Assembly (NCBI GenBank): GCA_002725475.1
Contig: PBPH01000088.1
Location: 1-9,254 of the forward strand
Direction: 5' to 3'
DNA length: 9,254 bases
Source of the DNA: Methanobacteriota archaeon
GTDB lineage: Archaea > Thermoplasmatota > Poseidoniia > Poseidoniales > Thalassarchaeaceae
Part shown: positions 1-8,800 of the stretch, one piece after another
Layout: each line of letters opens with the position of its first letter
Numbering within the stretch: the stretch's first letter is position 1
Notes under the pieces: model-generated
The model's database searches: none
What the model was told of the DNA's origin: nothing
Seen by the model: the letters and a program-made list of their open reading frames with translations, nothing else
Program-made: the position numbers and the translations under genes

Positions 1-596
1 GGATTGTCACCAAATCCATCACCATCTAAATCCGACCATTGTGACTGGTCTGAAATGAAAGCATCACCAATTTGATTCGTCCTTAACCCATCACCATTGA
101 TTGAAAAGGAATAATTGTCACCAAAACCATCGCCATCTGAATCAATCCATTGTTTGGGATCCAGGGGGAAAGTGTCGGCACCTTCAGATATCATCCAGCC
201 ATTATCAACGTCAGACCATCCGTCACCATCAGTATCGATGCAACCTAGCCGATCATTTGTTGAATTACCTGCCACGTTAGGGCAATCATCAGGATTATTT
301 CCTGTTATATTATCGCCATATCCATCATTGTCATTATCGGACCATTGAGAATTATCAGAAGGGAATGAATCTCCAGAATCCATCCAACCATCGCCATCTG
401 AATCAATGCATCCAATTTGAGGCCAAAGAGAGGTGCCAGACTCATTAACACAATCGTCCTCATTATTGTAATATCCATCCCCATCATCATCTAATTGATG
501 TTGGCCACAACCATTTCCATCAACCACAACCCCTTGCCAAGTATTTGGACAATAATCATCACCATCCCATACCCCATCGCCATCTGAGTCTGGCAA
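1..596 (-). repeat. Run of DxDGDG calcium-binding repeats, continuing past the window
   Basis: From residue 740 the protein carries successive acidic loops: DSDGDGVWD, DDDGDGYYN, DSDGDGWMD, DNDNDGYGD, DTDGDGWSD, DSDGDGFGD and DLDGDGFGD. Several units also carry a Cys in a DDC or DYCP context or a following GC, as in thrombospondin type 3 repeats. Others have an FPxDxxQW linker. Such loops bind calcium and make a stiff extracellular stalk. The run is unfinished at position 1, so the total number is unknown. Confidence 0.88.
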
Positions 597-2813
597 AAGA
601 TGGGTCGCATCTACTCCAATCCTATCCCAAGCTTGAACTCTTGCCAATACGCTAAGACGAACAAAACCCATAGAATCCCATTCATCTTGACCATCATCGG
701 TTAACAACCAATCTAACAATGAAAATTTATCATCTAATTCAGAATAATCAATAATGAATTTGTAATCTAATTGGGCAGGATAGACGCCCTCAGAACTATT
801 TTGGTATGATGGAGAGACCGAAATCCCCCCAGCTGCAATATGGTCCTTTGCGCTATGAGTCCAATTATCAGCAATGGGTACTTCCCATATATTCGAATTA
901 TTTTCAACAACCCTCATCTCAGTAAAACCAATTGCCTCGTCATTCTGCTCTACAGCATAAATAATGTCAGATCTCAATTCCTCCTGGAAGCGGTATCGAG
1001 CACCTGAACTGAAAAAGAAATTTTCATCAAATTGGCATCCGCCGCAAGTCCAAAGTTGCTCGGCCATCATTGGTACTGAACGGTTATCCCAACGACCAAA
1101 AGTGTGAATTCCCTCATCTGGACACGATGGATCTAAATCAATCCATTCTTTCACCCCATTGCCATCATCATTGGGTGCAATACTCGTCAAATCCATACCA
1201 GGAGCCCAACCAGGCAATGTTAGAGTTGAAACACTTGCACCCGAGAGAAGCCAGCGCAGTTGACCCATGGAAAGCCCACCAATTGTTTTCAAACAAGCCT
1301 CTGATGACCCACCTGACTTAACGAAGAAAGATGCTGGCATTCTACCAACCGGAACCTCTAGTAATTGTTTGCTAGACGATGTACAATTTAACATTCCAGA
1401 AGATGAATAATTGGATACTGGTGCAGCGATATGATGGGCAGAGCTGAAATTAACACCAATCAAATTACCACCATTGCTATTGCATAAATCCTGAGTCATT
1501 TGGAGATTTGTCGAGTTATACTGTGCAAGCGGCCTTCCATCGCCAATCCAGTTACTTCTCCATCTATTTTCCATTAACTGAGCAGTTACATCACCCCTCA
1601 ACTGCAAGAAACCTTCGGGCAAAATGTAAACTGTTGTCCTTCCACGATACTGCCCAATTCCAATTTTTGTGCTATCTGGAGACCATTCTATGGCTCTAAC
1701 TCCACGGTTGTTATTGCTGCTACCAAAATTTCCAAACTTCGCTACCTCTGTATAATTCGAAAGATTTGCTACGTTATCAGGACTAAGATAGATTCGAGCT
1801 TCATCGTCCCTGCCACCAACAACGAAAAATGCACCATTTGGTGAGAAGGAAATAGAGTATACATCTCGACTGCTATCCGTGAAGCCCGCCACATGTGAAG
1901 CATCTGTCACATTGTATATATTCACTTTATTATCAAAACCACCAGTCAGCAGCCAACGACCATCTGGACTGAATGTTGTGGCTAGTGCGTAGTCATCAGT
2001 ATGGTTGTCAAAATCCATATATTTTGTACCATTATTAGTCCAGAATACTTTCAACTCCCCTCCCGCTGCCAAACCCGCGATTAAACGATCGTCCGGACTT
2101 GCATCAATACTCCATACAGTATCACCGGGATCAAATGAATAATTCCTAACCATGGACCAGTTATTAGCAGAGAATTGTCTTAGTTCCCCATCACCATCGC
2201 CGGTGAAAAGATAGGAACCGTTTGCTGACCATGTGACACTAGGGACGTCATCTGTGTGTGATGAGCTAAGATTTGCTAAGACGGTAGCAGATTTATTTAT
2301 CCAATTCATCTGTAATACGACAATTTGTGATATTCCCTTATTATCGTTAAAGTAAGCCCCTGCAGCAAGTAAAGAACCATCTGGAGAAAAGGCTAACGAA
2401 CGAATATTCTCATCTGGAAAAGAATACAACGTGGAAATTGTCAAACCGTTAGCAGTGTAAAGCATCACATCGCTACCGCCGCCCCCTGCCAAATGAATAG
2501 AATCTGGAGCCCATGAAACTGCTCTGGCACTACCGTCACTAGCATACAGTGCCCTCATTGAGTCGTCCCAATCATTTAGTTGCGGGTTAGTAAAGTCTGG
2601 ATCACCGTTCCCATCCAAATCAGGGCAACCAGAGTAACCATTGGTACTATTACCCCATGCAAAAGGACAGTCATCTAGAGAATCATCAATGCCGTCGTTG
2701 TCACCATCTAGTGCTGAAACAGCAGAAGAAAATAGGATGGTACTAGCAAGCAAAAGCGATGCCAAGAATATAGATGACCTGCCACCCCCCATAGATAGCC
2801 CTTTAATTCTCAT
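1..2813 (-). CDS. Secreted WD40-like propeller protein with calcium-binding (TSP3-like) repeats, 3'-truncated
   Basis: The frame is open without a stop from the ATG at 2813 to the window edge, giving 937 codons plus two bases. Residues 1-34 form a signal peptide: basic start (R2, K4, R12), hydrophobic core 15-29, likely cleavage after AVSA. Residues 36-60 hold a DGDNDG loop ending in DDCP, like a thrombospondin type 3 unit. Residues about 90-400 contain seven repeats with WSPDG-like cores, for example Trp101, Phe142 and Trp195, spaced 40-55 residues, which fits one seven-bladed propeller. Residues about 402-740 match no family I recognise and carry Cys590 and Cys593 in CGGC. From 742 onward DxDGDG repeats run off the window, two with FPxDxxQWxDxDxDG-type linkers. 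Propellers usually bind proteins or ligands; no catalytic motif is visible. It overlaps the upstream protease gene by 11 bp, so they are probably one operon. An alternative ATG lies at 2792. Confidence 0.9.
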   Translation of the reverse strand, partial: MRIKGLSMGGGRSSIFLASLLLASTILFSSAVSALDGDNDGIDDSLDDCPFAWGNSTNGYSGCPDLDGNGDPDFTNPQLNDWDDSMRALYASDGSARAVSWAPDSIHLAGGGGSDVMLYTANGLTISTLYSFPDENIRSLAFSPDGSLLAAGAYFNDNKGISQIVVLQMNWINKSATVLANLSSSHTDDVPSVTWSANGSYLFTGDGDGELRQFSANNWSMVRNYSFDPGDTVWSIDASPDDRLIAGLAAGGELKVFWTNNGTKYMDFDNHTDDYALATTFSPDGRWLLTGGFDNKVNIYNVTDASHVAGFTDSSRDVYSISFSPNGAFFVVGGRDDEARIYLSPDNVANLSNYTEVAKFGNFGSSNNNRGVRAIEWSPDSTKIGIGQYRGRTTVYILPEGFLQLRGDVTAQLMENRWRSNWIGDGRPLAQYNSTNLQMTQDLCNSNGGNLIGVNFSSAHHIAAPVSNYSSSGMLNCTSSSKQLLEVPVGRMPASFFVKSGGSSEACLKTIGGLSMGQLRWLLSGASVSTLTLPGWAPGMDLTSIAPNDDGNGVKEWIDLDPSCPDEGIHTFGRWDNRSVPMMAEQLWTCGGCQFDENFFFSSGARYRFQEELRSDIIYAVEQNDEAIGFTEMRVVENNSNIWEVPIADNWTHSAKDHIAAGGISVSPSYQNSSEGVYPAQLDYKFIIDYSELDDKFSLLDWLLTDDGQDEWDSMGFVRLSVLARVQAWDRIGVDATHLLPDSDGDGVWDGDDYCPNTWQGVVVDGNGCGQHQLDDDGDGYYNNEDDCVNESGTSLWPQIGCIDSDGDGWMDSGDSFPSDNSQWSDNDNDGYGDNITGNNPDDCPNVAGNSTNDRLGCIDTDGDGWSDVDNGWMISEGADTFPLDPKQWIDSDGDGFGDNYSFSINGDGLRTNQIGDAFISDQSQWSDLDGDGFGDN
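125..407 (-). repeat. Exact 22-base direct repeat pair within the calcium-binding region
   Basis: The same 22 bases, containing CCATCGCCATCTGAATCAAT on the plus strand, occur at 125-146 and 386-407. They encode the identical peptide IDSDGDG and flanking bases in two repeat units. A shorter match, CCATCGCCATCTGA, occurs again near 574-587. The repeat follows from the protein repeats and is a plausible site for unit gain or loss, or for misassembly. Confidence 0.8.
1611..2546 (-). repeat. Seven WD40-like propeller repeats (protein-level)
   Basis: Seven units share a core of hydrophobic residue, S/T or A, aromatic or small residue, S, P/A, D/N, G/S/D, then a hydrophobic strand ending in GG or similar, and a last strand such as VMLYT, VNIYN or TTVYI. 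Core motifs sit near residues 101, 142, 195, 235, 280, 320 and 374. The number matches a closed seven-bladed propeller. Terminal WD dipeptides are absent, so these are degenerate WD40-like blades and not classical ones. Confidence 0.85.
2712..2813 (-). other. Signal peptide of the propeller protein (residues 1-34)
   Basis: The encoded segment has basic residues R2, K4 and R12, a hydrophobic core IFLASLLLASTILF, and a small-residue end AVSA that fits a signal peptidase I site. The mature protein would begin LDGDNDG, at the first calcium-binding loop. There is no Cys just after the core, so a lipoprotein is unlikely. There is also no twin-arginine pair, so Sec export is expected. Confidence 0.85.
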
Positions 2814-2835
2814 CGTTTGATGTTTTTGATGACCT
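2790..2835 (-). promoter_or_regulatory. Translation-initiation region of the propeller protein, two candidate starts
   Basis: Two in-frame ATGs compete, at 2813 and 2792. The first has AGGTCATC at 2835-2828, one base different from the Shine-Dalgarno-like AGGTGATC, but 14 bases upstream, which is long. The second has AAAGGG at 2804-2799, six bases upstream, which is a weak match at a good distance. Both starts leave a usable signal peptide. I chose 2813 because it adds positive charge ahead of the hydrophobic core and gives the tight gene overlap, but the choice is uncertain. The stretch lies inside the protease gene, so no separate promoter is implied. Confidence 0.4.
2803..2813 (-). other. 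11-bp overlap between protease stop and propeller-protein start
   Basis: On the minus strand the sequence is ATGAGAATTAA. The ATG opens the propeller-protein frame and the TAA closes the protease frame in a different register. Overlaps of this size normally mean co-transcription, and often translation of the second gene by ribosomes finishing the first. If the alternative ATG at 2792 is used instead, the genes are separated by 10 bp and do not overlap. Confidence 0.8.
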
Positions 2836-5800
2836 GATTTCCCTATCCCTTACTTTTTGAAGTATTGTTGCATCTGCTATTGCAACCTCATCTCCACTAA
2901 TTGGAGGTGAGCCGATTGGACCATGGCTAGATGGCATTGATAGTTCTTCTATACCTAATTCTGTAATATCAATATTTGTTCCATCATCAAATAATTCAGG
3001 GTCCATGGGGGCTGAAATTGGTTGTTTATTACCGGCCATCCTTACGGAAATCATTTTCCTTACTAAATGTAACAAAACTAACAATGAAATAACCAAAATG
3101 ATGTTAATTATTGAACCCGGTGTTGCTGCTTTAGTAGATAGTGAAGATGTTTGAGATGATAACATCTCATCAATAAATACGGTTTGCATATTTCCTGCAG
3201 CATCGCTAACGACTAGTTCAGCAGTCCATTTACCTGGCTGACCACTTTCATCAAAAATAATGTTGATTGAATCTGAATCTGGTACGCCACCAATTTTAGA
3301 ATCAATCAAAACGCCATTTCTTTCAACAGATATTTTCCAATGTGTTGCATCTGGATCCAAGAAGTTTGCCATTAATTCAAGATGACATGATGCTGATGGT
3401 TCTGGATTAAATATAGTTGCAACGGGTTCCAAATCACAACTTGGATTTATCCATTGTAAAGTCGCCCTAGGTGCTTGCCTATCTACATTAATTTGAATAT
3501 CTATTATTGCAATATTTCCTGCATAATCAATGCTAGAAACTGAAATCATTTGTATTCCTGTTTTATTAGCAAGATTGACAATTATCGAATAATTCCCTCC
3601 ATCATCACAGATACTAGAATATGATTCGTGTGAAAGTTTTAGTGATACAGATAATCCATGATCACACACCCCGCTAACCACCCACTCATTTAGGGCTGTA
3701 TGCGTCCCATCTAGGGGTGATGAAATAGTCAGATTAGGAGGTCTAGTATCTAAAACAACATCTAGCTCAAATAAGAACATTCTTTCTAGTGCTTCAACCT
3801 CAAATCTAATCAAATTATCACCTTCATTTAGATTAATTGGGACAATTAATTCACCACTCGAAAGTTCAGAACCATTTTGGATCACCCAATTTACACCATC
3901 CCAAATTTGTGATGACCAGCCTTGTGATGGACCAATATGGAGGTTAGCAAATACAGTATTTGTATTTACAATACCATGGTTCCAATCAGCAGTTAATGAA
4001 GGAGTATATGAATCTGGATCGAGATAAACATCAATGCAATTTGTTGCTATGTTTGGATTTGGGCCTAATGATAAATCAGTGGCCAAAAGACAAAACTCAT
4101 GCCAACCTGTTTGATCTAATGAAATTATTTTGTTGTGATATAAATCGCCTGCTGAAAAATTTGCAACTAAAGAACCATCTAGAATCAATGAAGTGATTGC
4201 CAATTCAGATAGATTCCAACTCAGTTCAATATTGTGATTAGTGATTGATGAGTTATCTAATGGCCAATCCCAGATTATTTCCGGAGGGATTCTGTCAATT
4301 ATCATTGAGAAGTTCTCAGCACCCCAATTTCCTGCCCAATCAAGAGTTTCAACGTATATTTGCCAATCACCATCAGGTATTTCTGAATGATTAATATCTA
4401 AAGAAAATGGAATGTGAATGTCGGGGGGTGGCGAAGGAACACCTATTCTGTAATGATTTGAATAATTATTTCCCCAAGGGGGGTTATCTTTAATTTTACA
4501 TGAACTTGTCCATTCTAATCCCATTTCATCAATTAAGTAAACACATACTTGCTTTGTGTCAAAAATAGTATCTATGTTAATTATTAAAGGAGATGACTTT
4601 GCATTCAAACTATCAGGCGGTAAATAATCATCTAAATACCAATCCCCATTATCAGAATGACCTTCAAAGCCACGGTAAATTATCTGTTTCTCGACGCCAT
4701 AATTACTAGCCCCCCATTCATCGAAAACAATATCAAAATTGGCGTTGTTCCAGTTTCCGGCCAAATCTTTAGCTACAATATTGAATACGTTCAAATCAAT
4801 CCAATTCCAAGATGATGAGTTGGAAGGATCACCATTGACATTTGCCCAATAAGTAGGATGTAGTTCTAATTGAGTTTCTGCGAAACCTGTATCATTGGTC
4901 TGAAGAATAGAACCATTCAACCATAATTGCACATTAGGTTCTGTTTGAATTTGAATTGGAATTACTGATTTGTTTGAAAAGAATTCCCAATTATGAATTA
5001 CAATAGGTGGTGATATATTATCAAACTCGACCATCAAATTAGAGCTATTAAACCTCCCAGAAACATCAGTCAATAATGCCGAAAAAATACTCCAACCATT
5101 GTTTTCTGGTAGAGTGAGATTTAGCCATGCAGAACGTAGAACAACATCCAATACAGGTGCAGATGAATTCATTATTTGTGATGGTACAAAACTCCATGAA
5201 TCAGTGATTAGAAGTTGATCGATGGAAACACCATCTTCTTCTGGCCAAATATTCAATGTGTAACGCCCAGGAGAGGAAATATCAAATTGTAACTGAGTTG
5301 CTTGTGCGCCATCCCAAGCCATATTTGACCACTCCCAACTACCATAATTTGTAGTATGTAACCCCCCACCATTAGTTAGTGGCGTTTGATCAAGCCCAAT
5401 ATGAACCGAGTTGCCATTTTCATCAGTACCATTCATTCGTAACCATAAATAGTAGGTCCCGTTACTATCAAAATCTATAGAGTAGTCCATTCGGGGCCCT
5501 TCCCCCGCACTATTTGCAAACCATCCAATATCATTATCAGTCATTAAATATGTATTTCCACCTGCTGAACTGCTTGTCACTTCTACCCATTCAGGTGCCA
5601 TTGATGAATTAGCAACAACCATGGAGGTTGGTTCTTCAGTTTCAATAGTAATTGAACCATTATTAATGAAATAATGTGTCCCTTTGGAATCATTTCCAAA
5701 TTCATTCCAATGTTGCCATGAATATGCATAATCAATTGCTTGACCGTTCTTTTCCGAAATTCCCTCAAGTGTAAAAGAAGTGTTTTGCCAATCTAGATTA

Positions 5801-8800
5801 GATGAAGAATTAACTTTAAGATCTGAAAGGTTGAACCCACTACCAAAATCATGTGCTGAAAGTGTAATGGGAATTGAATTATTCGTCCTCGTGTTATTCA
5901 TTGGAGTTTCGAACTCCAACATTGGTGGCAATTCATTTAGGATGTAGTCATAGTCCAATCTAATTGAACCGCCAGATGCTAAATTGACAACAACAAAACC
6001 TTGCCAAATACCTGCTTTTTCTGGCATTAGATAACTAATATTGACATCATAAGCACTTATTGGCAATGTACCCCCTAAAGCACTACTACCGTTTGGAAAA
6101 CGGTTTATAATCTCTGAATTGTTCAATTGAGATACATTGTTGATTGTTAGAGAATCGCCTGCAATTATAGTCTGCTTTAACCAAAATGATGCTGTGCCAT
6201 TAGGCACATCAAATCCATGAACAACAGCCCACCAAGTGCCATCATCCGGGTTCTCCACAGTGACATCTTCATCAGAATTCCAATTCCCGCTGGCGGCAAC
6301 CTGCTCACTACCCCAATTTATGTTCCCATTTCCATTTTTATCTCTATAAAGAGCTAAGTCCAGATCAGTTCTTGGAGATAATGAGTCAATTTCAATCCTC
6401 AACATTTCAGCGTTTTCTACTTCAAAACGATGAATATATCCTGATGATGACCAATCTCCCGGATTATCTTGTGTGGCTGTTTCACTAGGATTGAGAATTG
6501 GTTGTGTCCAACCAAATCCTTCGACAGATGAAACATCAAGCGGAAGAGTGGCCCCAATAGTAACTAATTGACCCCCCTCTGAATCTGCCCAATCATTTAC
6601 TGTCCTAGACAATGTCCCGTTGATTGAATTCACCAATCCCACACTAATATTAATTGGGTTATCATTTGTATTTACTCCATGAGATGCAGAATGGAGCATC
6701 ATTTGTTTCATACCAGATGTGGCTTCAGCGACTAGAACCTCATGGCTACTAGAAGTAGATGTTTCCCATGCATATTTTCCAGAACCTGAATCCATATTCT
6801 TAGAAGAAACCTCAGGAATTAGATTGTATTGACCATATGCGAGAGGATCTTCAATGAAGTAAGGGTGTCCATACTCTGACATCCAATGCACATCCACATC
6901 AGTCAAATTATTGTCTGGCCAATCCACATCAATTACAATAGCCCCGTCGCCTGAAAGGTTGTATGGCCAATCGAATGTCAAGAATTTCCAATCTCCTGAT
7001 TCTGACCTCCAACCCCACCTTTGAGAACCTTGCAACCATGTTTCGGAATATAGGGATTGATTGGTAAGGTTGCCATCAAGAGGTTTTGGAAATAGATTAA
7101 TTGGCCCTTCCGATGCTACATTGACTATTACAGGTAAATTCCACTCATGAGATGAATTATTCGATTGAAACTGGAATCGAATTTGCTCTTGCCTCAAACC
7201 CGGAATTGCATCAGTGGGCACTGACACTCTACAATTCACATTAAATGAACCATTGGCTGGAATTGTTGCATTACCATTACAAGGTGAAAGCCATGTAGAA
7301 AAATTCTCCGGGCCGAAACCAGTCCAATCAATTTCGATCGGAATGGGATCCATTAAATTGGTGCGTACATTCTTCCGATAGACCCCTATTAGAATACCAT
7401 CACCTTGACGATCAATTGGGAGACCTAATCTAGTTTCGACTTGACCCGAGGTGTAGGTGTGCTTAGTCACCATTGAATATTCGCTACTAGCTTCCATTTC
7501 ACCAGAATCTACTAGAGAATTATTGTTGAGATCAGACCACCATTTTCCATCACCGTCATCATCATGCCACCTCATTAATTCAATATGTACTTGATTCTCT
7601 TCCGCAAGGTCTTGGTTTTTGTCAAATCCACCTCCCGCAAGTGCGGCACGGGCGCGAATCAAACTAGTACCATTTGGCAATGAATAATTCATGTCATTTT
7701 TGATATATACTGGAATCAATATATCGGGCCTGTTACCTTGATGGCCATCCCACCCTAGGGATGTAGAAGAGTTCCAAATTTGGGTATGATGTATTGTTGG
7801 TTTCATTGTATTACCCCCCCATGTTACTGTTACTGGTTCGTCTCCTGTTCCGTTGATTGTGAAATTCTCCCAACTAATCTGTCCTGGCAACATTATGTTT
7901 GCATTAGCCTCCCTATGAGTGCCATGATTTGTCCCTGCCATCCAATACGCTGGCTCAACCCGAACTGATCCATTCACGCCCTGAATTGACTTTACTGCTC
8001 GGCTTACGTTAAACCAACCACCCCCCTGAACTAAAGGATCATAACCACGGTCATCAGCAGTAGACATCAACAAATTACGTACTGTTTGAGAGTCTGGCCA
8101 AACCCCATACTCCTGCATCCAAGCATCGTAAATTAGAGCGACTAAACCTGCTGCAACAGGTGTGGCCAATGAAGTACCTGCCCAAGTAGTAGTGGCCTGA
8201 TTAGCGTTATTTACTTCATTTAGGGTCACATCCCCTGTTGCCGACCATCCGACTGCAACAATATCAGGGTCAAGGCGACTAACTGAATTGGGGCCCCTAT
8301 TTGACCATGCAGCAGAATCGCCCCATGTACCACCATGTGATTGACCTATTTGTGAAGAAAATGCACCAACTGAAATGACACCATGCGCGCCTCCCGGAGA
8401 TACTGCTGTACCATAGCCAGGGCCTCCATTACCCATAGCCACTAGAAATGACGTTTCTGGCGAATGAACGCGTGTTAGCCAGTCAAGATATATCGACATT
8501 TGATCAGTCCCATCATTATGAACATTAGACCATCCAAATGAGAATGAACCAATTTGGGCCTCGTCACCACTACCTGTTTGCCCATCATAACCTTCAGCTA
8601 GGAACCTCCAAGCATCTAGAAATGAACCGCCCCCATAGAAATCAGCCACTGATATTAATTCTGATTCGGGAGCCATACCCTTTACTTTTCCATTATTTAC
8701 AATAGCCTGTGCAGCAACTGCAGATGCACAAAGGGTTCCATGGTTCCCACCAGGGTCATTTCTATCATTGATCATGAATAATGTAAGATTTCCAGCAGAA

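Noticed and set aside
115..348. Plus-strand open frame of 77 codons
   Set aside because: It lies opposite the calcium-repeat region. Its Ser/Pro-rich peptide is what the complement of DxDGDG codons gives in another frame.
305..490. Minus-strand frame of 61 codons with many Met residues
   Set aside because: It is an out-of-frame reading of the GATGGTGAT-type calcium-loop codons in the propeller-protein gene.
1..600. CRISPR-like array from the repeated CCATC motifs
   Set aside because: The repeats are coding, irregular in spacing and diverged at third positions. They follow the calcium-loop protein repeat.
1070..1699. Two short plus-strand open frames (1070-1321 and 1508-1699)
   Set aside because: Both lie opposite the propeller-protein gene, have no initiation signal or recognisable product, and the minus-strand frame is clearly the coding one.
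3960..4196. Plus-strand open frame of 78 codons
   Set aside because: It lies inside the Ig-like array of the protease on the other strand, with no recognisable protein features.
5583..5768. Minus-strand frame of 61 codons inside the protease
   Set aside because: It is a different frame of the same strand within a continuous, domain-bearing reading frame.
7814..7820. Run of seven C bases as a possible frameshift site
   Set aside because: The protease frame and its beta-strand pattern continue on both sides without a break, so there is no sign of a sequencing or programmed shift.
7780..7968. Plus-strand open frame of 62 codons with many Cys
   Set aside because: It is antisense to the protease. 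The Cys come from reverse reading of Ala- and Asn-rich codons, and there is no plausible start context.
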